Shown here in pieces: positions 1 through 12,835 of a stretch of 64,000 nt of DNA. This DNA comes from Caenorhabditis elegans (lineage: Eukaryota; Nematoda; Chromadorea; Rhabditida; Rhabditidae). Both the position numbers and the translations under genes were made by a program. The stretch lies in contig NC_003281.10 in the NCBI RefSeq assembly GCF_000002985.6, positions 6,014,001-6,078,000 of the forward strand, written 5' to 3'. The notes below the pieces were generated by a model. It worked only from the letters and a program-made list of their open reading frames with translations, had not been told where the DNA came from and did not search any database. The first letter of the stretch is position 1; every line of letters starts with the position of its first letter.

Positions 1-3000
1 CTGATTGTAGGAGCATGTAGACGAGTTTCCAGACTTTCAAGCACGTCCTGTAAGAGTTCTTCTTCCGCATCATTTTCGATCAAATTGATCAATCGGCAAT
101 AATCAGTGTAGACCATTCCAGTCGCACCCCACTCGGGAATCTGATTTTCGAAAGGACGAACCATCGCGCATGCTGCTTTGAGAGCGTCATGATCTCCAGC
201 TACAACTGCAGTTGGTGCAATATCATCCACAAATAAGCGACAAATTTCCAGATAGTTCTTTGCAGCCACAGCCAATTCGAAAAGTTGGGTAGAATCATCG
301 ACTGACTTTGCAATTGAGAATTGAGCATCAGCAATCCATTCCGAAGGAATATCGAACTGTTCGGAAATAGAATCAAACATATCATTGTCGGTGAAACGAG
401 CAATACGGTCGAGGAGGGAACGAACTGCTGTTGATCTTCTGGATAAATATATTTATAAATTGAAAGATTCTAAAATTCAACTCACTCTTCATCATCATCA
501 ATGTGCTGCAAAACAAACAATGCATATTTTGAGAGACTTGATGCTTCCAATTGAGATGAATAGTTTCTGTGAAGTCTTGTTTCCGAAGTCTTTGACATTG
601 TACGGTATCCAACCGAATAGAGCAAGCTCCATACGTGCCATTGAAGGAAATAATCGTTGGGATTTTCTCCAGCTGCACAGTCAAGTACAACTTCCACTGA
701 GTGCTGTGATTCACATGCCAATTTGATGAGTTCTCCGGGCAGATCTCCACGATTAGAAGCGGCACGGCCAGCATTGACATCTTTCTGATAAGCATCGTAA
801 GATTCTTCTAGACCAGTCCATGCACGAAGATACCAGACATGCAAACCGAGTGCTTGAATCCAATTGAGTCCATCAAGACAGTTGATCGAATGATTCTTTC
901 CGTCTTGATCCCATTCGTAGTGTGATAGTCCTGACATCAGAACATAGCATTTGAGAGTTTCCTTCGGAATCAAATGAAGAGTTTCGCATTTCTTCCAGTT
1001 GTCAAGTTGTGCTTTAAAGCAATGAACAGTAGCTTCTGGGCACACAGCAGAAGTCTGAAGCATCGTAGCAAGCTGTGGCTGATTATTATCAATCGCAATT
1101 TGAAAAGCTTTATCGATGTCTCCAAGACAGAGTTGATTCCAAACACCATTTGAAGATGTATCCGCACTTCTATCGTCTGGAACAGACTTCACTGCTTCTG
1201 TTCTAAGCCATTCTCCAATTTCTTCACCACGCTCGAAAGACCATCCTTCTCGACGTTCATATGGGAATAGAGCAGATATCAACTTCCAAACAGAAACATG
1301 TCCATCATATCCACCAGCTTGAGCGACATCGATGTACTTGGCAAACATGGATGAATATGAGTCAGAATAAGTGACGAAGTTAGAAGTGAGCGAAGATTTA
1401 ACCGAGTTGGATTGTGAAGATGGACCCTTGCGACTGGTTTCAGATACATGAACATTCACATCAAGCATTGAGATTAGCGTGTTCTGAAAATTGATTAAAT
1501 TAAAAATGGGCCATAGAAGAGAACGGTGTAAAAAAGTACTTAGAAATCCAATTGACAAATAGACTGTAAATCACAGAAGGGCTTTTATAAAGTCACAAAT
1601 ATTACCTCATTCACGTCCGATGTTCTATCAATTGTCCCAAAGAGTACTTGATTGTGTCGGGGTTGAGCTGACCACACAAGACATCCAGTTTCACTCCATC
1701 CGACATGTGAACTTCTTCCCTTCACAATTCCTATATCAATCAGTTTGCTCTTTCCATATCCAATCATTTTAGCAGAGTGTCCACCACCGTGGAACCGATG
1801 AGCTGGGTCGTTGGCCTTCGGCATGACTTTCAGTTCCTGGAGATTGCGAATGAATCGACTGCTTTCGTATTCCAAATCAGCGAGAAGTTCAAGTTTCGGC
1901 TTCTTTTCCGGCTGCTGACCTTCTTCAATAATTGAATCATGACCACTTTCATTGAATTCGGTGGTCATATTTCCGATGCATGATTCTTCTCGACTATCAT
2001 CCAATGTTCCACCACCAAGACCTTTTCGGTTAACACGACGAATGATCGGCACAACATCACCTAATGCAGCAGGTGCCGGAACTCGTTCCAGAATTATCTG
2101 AAACAAATAACTGCTGATGGCTCTCCATATTAAACCCTAAACGGTCTGTCTACCAATACCATTTGAAGAGGCTAATTTTAAAAACAAATTTATTGAGTTA
2201 GAAAAGAATAAACGAGAATAATTTGAGTCTTTAGCCTGCCCTAGATGGTATTGGCAAGCAGTCATGTGAAATGCTAAGAATGAAAGCAGAAAATTTTTAA
2301 ATGAAACAGCAAAACGTTTAGAAGGAAAATTAAAATACGGTGATGATTGAATTATAGTGAGTGACAATCATTCAAAACGGACCTCTTGATGGTGAGCATC
2401 CGTTGCCTTGTGCACCTTCTTTCTTTGCACTTGATTGTTCACGTCTCGAGCAGATGTATTCATGTCGATCTGGAAAACTATTTGTGTAAAAGGGTAAAAT
2501 GAGTTTTAAAAATTTACCACTTGTAATGGAGAAGATGCCTGTAGTGCTTGCTGTGGAGGGGACCCATCCATTGGCTCATCATCGTCGGCCAATCCATACT
2601 TGCTGAAATGGTCCACACGGAAGACCCAGCTTCCAGTTTCTGCACGAAAATCTTTGAATGCGGCTCCCATCCGAATCGTTTGTCTCTCGAGATGCTCGCG
2701 CCAACCAATCTCGGAGAGTTTCACGACATCTCGCACTTCTTTCTTGGTCTTCTTATCAGTGTACCATACTCTTTCGAGTGTCACTTCTGCTGGCCTATTC
2801 AGTTCTTGACCTTCTGGAGCTTTCTCTTCTTCATTCGGATAAACCGTCACCTCGCGATGACGAAATACAACAATCTCGTCGAGAGCAACATCTTTCAGCT
2901 CGACTCGTCCTGGCCAGTAGACACTTCCGTACGACGATCTTCCAACTGTCAATCCATCCTCCAACACAACACGTCCGTTCTTGATCATGTTCTTCATCTC

Positions 3001-5548
3001 ATTGATTGTCGGAAGAGAAAAGTAGTCGGGCTTTGTAAGCTTCACTCCTGCTGCCGAATTGACATTAACAGTTTCTTCAGAAGGCGTCGACACAACAGAT
3101 GCTGCTGAACTAGTTGCAGCAGACACCGGCTCCAAGCCAGTGTGCTCATCGCATGTCGTATCCAAGTTCAACGATGGTGGATCTCTATTTCTGTCATTAT
3201 GTCTCTGGATTACAGCCTGAACGGGGTCAACTGCTGGAGTGGAAGTGACAACGTCTTGACGTCTTTCGGATTCAGAGATTCGAGGAAGAGCATCTGGATC
3301 AGCTACACGGGATTCTCTTCCAACTCTCGAAGAATCTGCGAGCAGAGACATGTCCAACTGCTTCAAATTCGATCTTCTCACGGATCCACGAACTCCAAGA
3401 CGATTTGAAGTTCCATTCATGGAAGCATCCAGAGCTGAGTCGATAGTTTTGTCGAGGGCACTTGATTCGTGAACACTTCGATTTGTCAGCGACATATTCG
3501 GATTGAATGTGCTGTTTCGAAGTCCGCGAGCAAGTGATGGTGGCGCTTCTTTGGAAGTGTAGTTCAAATCTTTGGTGACATCGGCTGACCTGGTAACTGC
3601 TGGAGAAAGATCACTCATCACTTTGCTGATTGGTGGAATGATAAACGACGAATCTTGTGCATCAGAAGACGATGACAGAGCGCCTTTCTTCGCAGCAAGG
3701 AATCTCAGCTGTCGTTGAGTACTAGCCGGCGAAGACTTCCCATCAATTTCTGGATTCGCATTGTATTTGAGTAGTGGTGAATCACCATACGGCGCATTTG
3801 TCAACTGCGACTTCAATGACTTCATGTTTGCTTGCATCTGGAGGACATCAGCCGTAACGCCAATCACAGGTACCGGGGCCACTTGTTGTTGCATTACAAT
3901 TTGCGGTTGAGCAAGATTTCCGAATCCAGTATTCAACGGCTGTGTAGCTTGAGTGTTTGAACCAAACAGTCCTCCTGAAGAAGCTTGTGGCTGGGAACCA
4001 AAGAGACCGCCGCCTGTTCCAGTATTCGTCGTATTTCCGAACAAACCACCTGGCTTTGCTGCATTGTTTCCAAACAATCCACCTCCGGTATTTGTGGAAC
4101 CGAAGGCATTTGTAGTTGTTGGCTGAGTGGCTCCAAATGTGAAGCCGGTACTTGTTGCAGGCTTCGCACCAAATAACGAACTGCCAGTATTGGCTGTCGA
4201 AGTATTTCCGAAGAGACTTCCACCGGTGTTTGCAGCAGCCGGCTGACCGAAAGCATTTGTCGCCTGAAAATTAATAAAATATTGAAATTCTAGGATATCT
4301 TAACTCACCGCTGGGGCACCTCCGAAACTGAATCCACTCGATTGTTGCTGTGGTTGTTGCTGAGCTTGGCCGAAGAGTCCGGTACCAGTCGTCCCCGTGT
4401 TGCCGAACAGGGACCCAGATTGATTTTGATTCTGTGTATTCCCGAACAACGATCCACCAGTATTCGTCTGTGGTTGTTGATTGCCGAAAAGAGACGATCC
4501 AGTTGTCTGACCGAATGTTGAAGCTCCTGTTGTAGCTAAGTTTAAGGTTAAAAATTGTGTTGATGCTAGATTTATTCTTACCTGTAGATCCGAACAGTGA
4601 CGAGCCCGCTGGTTTAGCTCCGAAAAGAGATCCACTTGCAGCAGACGTGTTGGCGTTGTTGTTACCGAACAATGAACTTCCAGTGTTTGCTGTGCTCGTG
4701 TTCCCACCAAATGGAGATGACGTCGAAGCTCCCCCGAACAGAGAAGTCTTCTGTTGAGCATTACTTGATCCAAAAAGCCCACTGCTTCCAGCTTGGTTTG
4801 TTGTGTTGGATGCTCCAAAAAGCCCACCGCCAGTGGAAGTCGTTCCTGTTCCGGGAGCCTTTCTATTTGCAATGTAATCCTCCACTCGGAGCTCTTCAAT
4901 ACTCTTTCCATCGTACTTCGACATTGCAGAAATGCACATGTGCTTCGTGGAAATTGTCTGAGTTGTCCCATTTCTCATCATAGTATCAGAACTGATCGGT
5001 GGCTCAAACTTAACAGTGGTTCCAGATACGGTCGATGCTGAAGCTGATACAAGATTAATTTATTTATCGAAAATCAATTGTTTACCTCCAAAGAGACCTC
5101 CACCAGATGGTGCATTATTATTGGAACCAAAAATGCTGCTGGTTCCAGTATTGTTAGCGTTGTTACCGAATAGGGAACTGCTTGCGGGAGCTGCTGAAGA
5201 AGTTGACCCAAAGATACTTCTGTTGGCATTGTTCTGCCCTCCACCGAACAATGAACTCTGGTTGTTCTGAGGCTGCTGCGGACTTCCTAAAATATTAAAA
5301 TAAATCAAACGCATACAATTATTGATCAAAATACCGAATATGCTGGAAGTGTTGCTGGCCGCTCCGAAGATTGATCCTGCCGGCTTGTTCTGTGCCGCCC
5401 CGAAAAGGCCAGTAGTTCCACTGTTATTGGCTGGCTGACCAAACAATCCTTTGTTTTGATTGTTCTGGTTGTTTTGTCCAAATAGACCGCTCCCAGAGCT
5501 GCCACCGCCAAAACTCGATGAGCCGAATGATTTGTTCTGGCCGAACAT
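1..5548 (-). CDS. npp-10: Nup98-Nup96 nucleoporin precursor (3' end outside window)
   Basis: Nuclear pore precursor that self-cleaves into a Nup98-like FG protein and a Nup96-like scaffold protein of the Y-complex. Nine exons are visible (5548-5335, 5286-5086, 5043-4582, 4535-4309, 4263-2518, 2469-2383, 2097-1606, 1483-486, 438-1), giving about 1,620 residues before the window edge; the C-terminus is missing. The N-terminal third is rich in GLFG and FG repeats. The exon-3 segment SAMSKYDGKSIEELRVEDY is the Gle2/Rae1-binding (GLEBS) type of motif. The autoproteolytic domain ends with VDHFSKYGL at about 2594-2613, the conserved HFS|K cleavage site. Nup96-like helical sequence follows (VWKLISALFPYERREGW). 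The start is the first ATG, in MFGQNKSFG. It is divergent from cyk-3 with a 0.66 kb shared upstream region. Family assignment is very secure; the symbol comes from recognition of the homologue and its neighbours. Confidence 0.95.
2152..2262. repeat. Imperfect intronic inverted repeat in npp-10
   Basis: Inside the 285-nt intron between exons 6 and 7 of npp-10, ACCAATACCAT...AGGCTAA near 2153-2176 is mirrored by TTAGCCT...ATGGTATTGG near 2235-2261. The arms are about 24 nt with roughly 17 matches, and the loop is AT-rich, about 60 nt. It could be a stem in the pre-mRNA or a relic of a small transposon. No known RNA family is recognised. Confidence 0.45.
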
Positions 5549-6211
5549 TTAGCTGAAACTTGCAATTGATGAGACGGTTATAGATGAAGCGATGAGCAAG
5601 TAATAATTTGCAGTGAATGAAAGGCGGTTGTCATGAACATTCTGCTAAGAGCTGTCACAAGTTTTCATACAACCAAAAAGATAGCATTTACTTGAAAATG
5701 TACTTTAGGATTTCCAAATCGGAATTACTCTACACTCAAATTGCACGCTAATGCGACTAGACGGACATTGATTGATTGATCAGGTTACAGGTACATATTT
5801 ATGACTGAAAATGTGCAAGAATAACACAAAAAATGGGAGAACAACTTCTACAACCAAACTCGAGATGAAAAAATGAGCGAAATGATTTCGAATGCAAAAA
5901 TTTTTTCGAAGTGATTCTGAAATCGCAACAGAGCGAGTTTGCATTATACACCCTGCGTCTCTTAAGTTCACACACTGTCTCACTGCGCGAGGGTTTTTGA
6001 CAGTTCTCGACAAGTCTTTTATTTTTTCCCGCAATTCGTGTTTTTTCGTGGGGTTTATTGGAATAAACTGTTTTCCATAATCGTTCTAAAGTCGGTCTCC
6101 ACTGAAAAACTTTTACAAATGCTTTTCTTTTCAAATAAATTGATTTTTACATTTTTTCTTTCAGATTCGGCAAGAAAATCTGGTTCAGATGCTCAAATGC
6201 CATAATCCGAA
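5549..6211. promoter_or_regulatory. Divergent promoter region between npp-10 and cyk-3
   Basis: The 663 bp between the two head-to-head start codons must hold the 5' regions of both genes. ORFs here are short, overlap on both strands and show no domain. A strong polypyrimidine acceptor (TTTTTTCTTTCAG, ending at 6164) lies 47 nt before the cyk-3 ATG and looks like a trans-splice acceptor or the end of a 5'UTR intron. Confidence 0.6.
6152..6164 (+). promoter_or_regulatory. Trans-splice-like acceptor upstream of cyk-3
   Basis: TTTTTTCTTTCAG immediately precedes the probable mature 5' end of the cyk-3 mRNA, 47 nt before its ATG. It fits the nematode 3' splice consensus. Whether it receives SL1 or closes a 5'UTR intron cannot be told from sequence. 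Confidence 0.5.
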
Positions 6212-9200
6212 ATGGGTAACACGTTAACTGGACGTTCGAACGCTATCGCACCGATTATCAGTGCGGAAGATGCTAAAACTTATAGTGAGTTTCAGGGATG
6301 TTACAAAACAAACATAAACTCAAATTTTTAGTATCGGACGAGGAGTATCGACGAATTCGCCAAGCTTTCCAACGCTTCAAAAATGGATGCATTAATTATG
6401 ACGTAACTGTTTTTAATTATTTTTTTAACTTCACCATTTAAGGAATTCTGCTATCATGTTCTCGGAGGCGCGCAGATACCAGAAGAAAAACGACGCCTGC
6501 TGTTCAGCTTCTTCTCTCATGGCGCTGAAACCATTTCCTTTGACAATTTGCTTTCATCTCTTGTTGGATTGTGTAGAGTAGAAGAAGTACAATCGAGTCA
6601 GTCAAGAAACATTTCAGAAATAATATTAAATTATTTATTTTCAGGGTTTATCGAAGAATATCACGAGTTCGCGTCATGGGGATTGAGTCCTCCTAAGCTT
6701 ACGATTCCGCTCAATGATTCCTATATCTCATTTTACGAAGTGATGTCTTATGTGACGCATTGTAAGATTTAAATTATCTTGATTTCCGTATTTCAAAAAC
6801 CATTTTTCAGTATCCGTGAACGAGGTTATCGAGTTAGAGAAAGTGTTCGCCACGATCAGTGATCGAGCTGTCTGCAAACTGAATGAAGAGAAGTGGAAAC
6901 AAGCATTGGGTGGATGCTTCCCGGATAGTTATGCTGAGAGATTATTCGCTGTTTTCGATGAGAATCGAGATGGTCAAATTGACTTCAGAGAGCTCGTTTG
7001 TACACTTTCGGCTCTTTGTCGTGGACCTCTACCAGGGAGAATTTCTCGTGAGTTTTTAAGAAATTATTTTGAGAAACTAAAAAGTTGTTTTAGAGTTGGC
7101 ACGAATCTGGGACGTCGACTGTGACAAACTTCTGTCTGACGAAGAACTTTCTAACATGTACAAAGATCTTAATGTCCCAGAAGAACATCAGACTGTCACA
7201 AAATCATCGAATGGGAAATCTGCTCTCGTTGATTTTGGAATATGGGCACAGGAAAACGAAAAATATGTCAATGAATATTATTCTATGGCTCTTCAAATCG
7301 GACACATTTGTCTCGGATTGAGACCAGAGTCACGGAAAATGGAATTACAAATTGTGAAGTTAGTGTAGCTTTCAATTCTCAGTTTAAATAACTTTGAATT
7401 TCAGCGAATTTGAAAAACGTGCCTCTGAGCTTCCACTTTCCGAGTGGAACATTGTAGCTTCAGGATGGCATGCTGAGCTCAGATCCTTCCTGGAAGCAGA
7501 TAAAAATCCGAATCCAATCGATAATTCTGGTATCAAGGGAACAAGAGAAGATAGCTGGACCAGCAAGGTTTGACTTTCTAGTCCGGAAAAGTAAAGAATT
7601 AATTAATTTTCAGGTTGCTTGCATTTCAGCTGAATCAGCTCGTCTGAAACCCGATCTTATTCCATCTGACTACATCCGAGTGCCTGTTCCACTTTGGAGA
7701 GCATGGCTCCGATGGCACGGATGTGCACTGACAGTAGATTCACAATTCACAAGAAAGTATCTGGATGGTGAATTCTTTGAAGACAACAAGCCCGCTCTTG
7801 AACTGTATCCACTCGAAATTCTCCTTCTGGGCCATGATCGTAAGAAGAGCCAGGATGGTACAGAAAACACTCCAAGATCCTTGACATCCTGGGCGTGTGC
7901 TCAAGTATCACGAAGTATGACTGTGGATGAGCTTCTCGCGCTGTGCAAGACAGAACTTCGACTCGGAGATGGAGACGCAAGGCTTTGGCAAGTTGTGAAG
8001 GAGAATGAAGAAGGAAATGTACTTTTGGACGATGGAGCACAAAATCTACATCAATTATACTCGTCACTAGGGAAAACGAAAAAAGTGAATAAAATGAAGC
8101 TTTTACTGGAAGTACGAGAAAGAGGAACAGGAGTGTGGCCAGAAGAATTACGAGCATCTCTTTCCGGGAAACAAATCACTGCTGCTTCTACTTTATCCTC
8201 GAATGCACAATTGTCAGGTAAATCTTTTATTCGACTTTATTAAAAGCACATAAATAGTTTATGTTTTTTTTCTCAAAAAACAAAAAAATCGCAATTATCA
8301 AAAAGCTCTCATTGTCAATCAATTCCCATAAGATTCTTCAGGTCGCCCAGGAGCAGTTGGTCTTGTTAACTACGGTAACTTCTGTTACCGTAACGCCGGA
8401 ATCCAGTGTCTTGCGAGAGTTTCCCCACTCACTCAATATTTTTTGGATGAGGATAATTTGGATGCTATCAAAAGAGGGAACTTGAGGCGAGGAGATGCGG
8501 CAGAGACGACAATTGAGTATGCGAAACTGCTCAGAGAAATGTGGGCAGCGAAGAAGAAAAATATTGCTCCGAATGATTTTAATGTGAGTTTTGTTATTAT
8601 AAGTTGAAAATGAATTATTCAAATTTATAGGATGCTATTCGATTGAGCTCGGATATGTTTGAATGTAGTGAGCAGCATGATTGTCAAGAATTTGTAGCAT
8701 TCTTGCTGGATCAGCTTCACACTTCAATGTATGAATCTAACAAAAGTCTTCATCCATCTCCCGAAGAATCTGAAGGAACCGATTCAAATAAATTGTCGGA
8801 TTCAAGCAAAAAGAAAGAAGCTGATAAAGAAGAAGCTGATGAAGAAAAAGCTGAAAGATCATGGACGGAGTACGAAAAACAAAATGAGTCACTCGTTACA
8901 CAGCTCTTCACTGGCCAACTCCGTTCCCGCCTAATTTGCCGAACTTGTCAATCGAGCTCGAGTGTCTTCGAGCCATTCACATCGTTGTCGTTGCCAATTG
9001 GATTTGAAGATGTTGATTTGTATCAAGTTATTGGTAAGAATAACACAATTTGGTTCACCAAAATATGGAAATTTCAGTTGTACATAGAGACGGGCGAATC
9101 CCGCGTCGCTATGGTTTCCGATTGTCACGTGACTCGAAGGTTGGAAATCTCCGGGAAGTGGTTGCCGTATCAAGTGGAATCTCGATGTCACATCTAACGA

Positions 9201-10419
9201 TTCAGTGTATGTCCAGTAAAGGAACGCTTATGAGCCGATCCCCAAATCATCGAAGTTCAAACTTACGCGATGAGCTGCCGCTGAGTTCATTCCCTTCTGG
9301 AGCAAGACTTTACGCTTTAGAGCTACCAGAAAGTACAGGTGAAGATCAGTGGCGAGTTGCGATGCATAGGAAGCTTCAGTATAACCATGAACCTTACATT
9401 CTTGGTTCAACTGCCGGATTCATAGTATCTCGTTTTGGACTTCCTTTGATCGTTGGATTGGACGAAGAAGTAACTGGAAAGAAATTATACGAAGATGTAA
9501 TGTATCAAATGCATCGATTTATGGAACACTCTGTGAATTCCTCCTCGAGTAGAGCTCATGATCCATGTGAAGATGAGAATTCAGGATATCCATTCACTTT
9601 ATGTTTGGTTGATCCGAATTATGAATGGTGTGGGCAATGCCCGGCTCTCCGATTCTGCAGAGGATGTCCAATCCGTCCAGATGAGAGCAAAGTATTCATT
9701 CCTGCCAACTGTCCGATTGCAGTGGATTGGCTTCCAATCGCTCTCTACCTTCGATACAATCACTCGCAGGAGCAAGCATGTGAAGATGATCCTTCAGTTG
9801 CCGAAACTTGGTCAAGGCACTTTGCTCCAAGCTCATTGGAGCACTGCATTGAGAAGTTCTCATGCCCTGAGACACTTGACGCAGCAATTCAATGTGACCG
9901 TTGTGAGAAGAAGACGATGAGAGACAAAGTGATGACTATTTGGAAGCTTCCGAAGTACTTGGTGAGTGGCTATGGCGCAATTTTTATTTAAAATTATTAA
10001 AATTTCAGATAATTCATCTCAAACGGTTCGAATTTCTCCGCGAACAAGGTCGAATGGGAAAGTGCAAAAGAACGGTGAATTTCCCGTTGAAGCACTTCGA
10101 TCCAGCTCCATTTGTTGACAAGCCCGACGGAAATACATATGAATGCATCGCACTCGCTGTAAGAAACTTATACAAACTTAAATTTCTTCAAAAATTTATG
10201 TTTTAAGAATCACTATGGACAACTATCCTGTGGACATTTCATAGCCTATGCAAAGAGCAATGAGGACAAATGGCTTCTGTTGAATGACTGTTCGGTTCGA
10301 GTAAGTTCAAGGTTTTTATTATAATCAATTAGTGGAAAAAATTTCAGGAAGTATCTGAAGAAGAAGTTGACAAACAAGGCGCATATCTTCTGTTCTACGA
10401 GAGAAAAGATGTCAAATAA
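6212..10419 (+). CDS. cyk-3: EF-hand ubiquitin-specific protease (USP32-like)
   Basis: Deubiquitinating enzyme. Fourteen exons (6212-6284, 6332-6402, 6443-6596, 6645-6761, 6811-7047, 7094-7358, 7405-7567, 7614-8217, 8342-8583, 8631-9033, 9078-9961, 10009-10158, 10208-10300, 10348-10419) sum to 1,175 residues. The N-terminus MGNTLTGRS has glycine at position 2, as in N-myristoylated proteins. EF-hand-like segments follow, the clearest being DENRDGQIDFRE at about residue 188. A DUSP-like region precedes the split USP catalytic domain. The Cys box GLVNYGNFCYRNAGIQCL has Cys at about 575, the SEQHDCQEF box is at about 655, a long insert with a charged KKKEADKEEADEE stretch follows, and the His box SCGHFIAYAK lies near residue 1131. 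The EF-hand plus USP order is that of USP32. In C. elegans cyk-3 is known from embryonic cytokinesis and osmotic phenotypes (established knowledge). Confidence 0.93.
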
Positions 10420-11089
10420 TAAATAAATCTCCATTTGCTACAAAACTTTAAGCTCAAACTACCTGGCCATCTATCTAAGAATTCTAATGACAAATATCGC
10501 TTGATTCTATTCGCTTTCTGGTTGTTATTCTTCAAATGTTTACTGTAAATATTTATTTATTTCAATTTATGTGCTAGTCACCTTTTCCCGTACAGTTTCC
10601 ATAATTTTCCAATGCTTCACTTCTTTCTACTACCGGATGAACTTTTTTTAATTGTTGTGTGTTATGTACTTCTCCCTTCTTCGTTATATCTTCAGAAATT
10701 TCGGTCTTTTTCTCAATTCCAGAGAAAAGGTGGCGCAATAGTTTGGGTGTGATTTAATTTGCCAGTCGATTCACGGAAACTTCGAAAAAAAATCGTTGCA
10801 AGAAAAAAATTGCAAGATGCTAAACTTTCGATTATAAAAACTGCACTGAAAACTTTAATCTGAAGCTTTTGGGTTACTGTAGTTGACTCTGTAGTGTCTG
10901 GATTTTAACAAATAAGAAATCGTTTAATTGTGTGGATCCTGTAGAAAGAATCGTAATTTTGCATTAAAAAATGTATTGCTTGAAACATTGGAAATTCTGA
11001 GTGGTTATCACCCGTTAATACACAGAAATATTAGAAAAAAACAGAAAATTATAGGAATTGAGATCAATAGAATAAATAAAAGCAAAATT
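10420..11089. other. Convergent 3' intergenic region
   Basis: Between the stop codons of cyk-3 (+) and T-box gene A (-). AATAAA hexamers occur right after the cyk-3 stop (10418-10427). Apart from AT-rich sequence I see no gene, repeat or RNA here. Confidence 0.6.
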
Positions 11090-12835
11090 TCAAGAACTTC
11101 CTAACAAATCAACAACTCCAAATCCACTTTTTCTCTCCGAAGAAGATTTTTGATTAGTGATAGGAATTTGAACTATTGTTGATAAAAGTGCTTCCTGCCA
11201 CTGAGAAATCAACTGAAGAGACATTTGTGGTACTTTTGGATCAGAAAACATAACAGCTTCTATTTCAGATTTTGTTCTTTTAACTTCTGGTTCTTCGTCT
11301 TCGGATGCAGGAGGAGTGCTTATAATTTGGTTCATCTTCCGTTTTCTTACTGTATCAATGTTTCGGAAACCTTTTGCAAAAGGATTGTTATCGATTTTGC
11401 ATTTCGTTACCTGAAAGACATAAACAAATTGTCAGGCAGACACATTTCAGGAGAAAAAATTATGGAAAAGTGCAAAATAGTTTTTGTGAAGTTTTTGAAA
11501 TTTTGAAAAACTTCTCAGCCATAATTTTAGTAAATTACCAAATTTCCGAGAAATGTGTTCTTCTGACTGAAATTCAAAACACTTCAAAAAAATTTGCTGC
11601 TCCACCTTTTGTTTCTTTTAAATAAACACACATTTTTTGTATAGATTTTATTTTTATACATAGAAGGCGCGAGGCAGGTAGGCAGGCAATTGCATGCCTG
11701 CTTATAAGATTCATTTTTATCAAATGTGATCAACTTACCACATCGTTCTGATAAGCAGTCACTGCGATGAACTCGGTTTCCTTGAACGAGAATGTCTTGA
11801 GAGATGCTAGAATTGGTTGACCCGAACTATCAGCTCGAACTATGTGAAACCGGGGATTATAACGGTGCATTGAATTGAGTACAATCTGAACATTTAAGAT
11901 GTATAATTTTTGTTTCTTTCATCATGAAACTTACATGACCATCATTATTAAATGGATTATTTGAAAGTTTAGCCATTTTGAAGTCAACTCCATCTGTCAT
12001 CCACCATTCACCACTTCTAGGTGATTGTGGATGTACAAAACATGTCGGAAGTGGATGATGTTCTCCAACTCCAGCAACTATCCAGTTTCCATTCCAAAAT
12101 TTGTAACGAAGTTTATCTACTGATATCATTTCCATTATTATTGTGTAGTTGCTGTTTTTGTCTAAACCACTTAATTTGAGCTTCACCAGCGGGAACATTC
12201 TTCTGAAAATGTCAATTTTAAAATCAATACGCATTTTTTATCCCTTCAAAGAATTTTTATTTGAAAACACTGTAAATGTGTGAAAATGTTCTGAAAAATT
12301 ACACAATTTTCAGTTTAAAGATAATTTGTTTTGTTGAACTTTTCAGTTAATGACAGAAAATATAATGGAAGCTTAAATTTTTGAAGTTTGTTGAAATTAA
12401 ATTGAAAACATCTATCATAAAAAAATGTTTTTGAGGCAATCGATGTATATCTCTCAAAAATGTTTTATTGCAACAGTGAGAAAAATAGTAGATGCCGAGA
12501 TTTTTCTGACAAAAATAAATTCAAATAAATTTCAAGCATTATATATTGTCAGGTCAAAAAATCAAAATATACCAAACAAAAGCTAACCTTCCTTTCTTCG
12601 TGATAATCATTTCGGTTCCACATTCCAAAAAAGTGCTCCATAAATTTCTATTTACCAGCTCAACATTTGGGTTATCGATAACTCCATCATCTTTTTTTCT
12701 GTCAAAAAACGCTGAGGACGCTGGAAAAGAAAAGAACGAGCCAAGAGACATTGTTGTAGTGAAAGGTGGAAGTAGTTGTCTGTCATGAGGAAAATGTTTT
12801 TCCGAGAATAGGCTCCGCCCATAGCCTTCGGACAT
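11090..12835 (-). CDS. T-box transcription factor A
   Basis: DNA-binding transcription factor. Four exons (12835-12588, 12202-11935, 11885-11739, 11410-11090) give 327 residues. The T-box starts near residue 55 ([20 protein letters not shown]) and contains the canonical blocks [27 protein letters not shown] and [16 protein letters not shown], then [20 protein letters not shown] and the closing [13 protein letters not shown] short basic tail (VRKRKMN) and an acidic stretch follow. A second in-frame ATG at 12751 (MSLGSFF) could be the true start. The domain is complete and close to the classical T-box. The C. elegans ZK328 region is remembered to hold tbx-7, and this gene or gene B may be its counterpart, so no symbol is assigned. 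It is tail to tail with cyk-3. Confidence 0.9.
11664..11703. repeat. GGCAGGCA-type short palindrome
   Basis: In the last intron of T-box gene A, AGGCAGGTAGGCAGGCA is followed at once by TGCATGCCTGC, forming a small inverted repeat centred on an AATT. Related GTAGG/GGCAGG sequence recurs near 47.6 kb and 60.4-60.6 kb, so it is probably a dispersed repeat. Confidence 0.4.

Noticed and set aside
482-1558. Minus-strand ORF read as a separate gene
   Set aside because: It is exon 8 of npp-10 with retained intron sequence at its N-terminal end.
2548-3108. Long + strand ORF of 186 codons
   Set aside because: Lies antisense to the Nup98 autoproteolytic-domain exon; no domain of its own.
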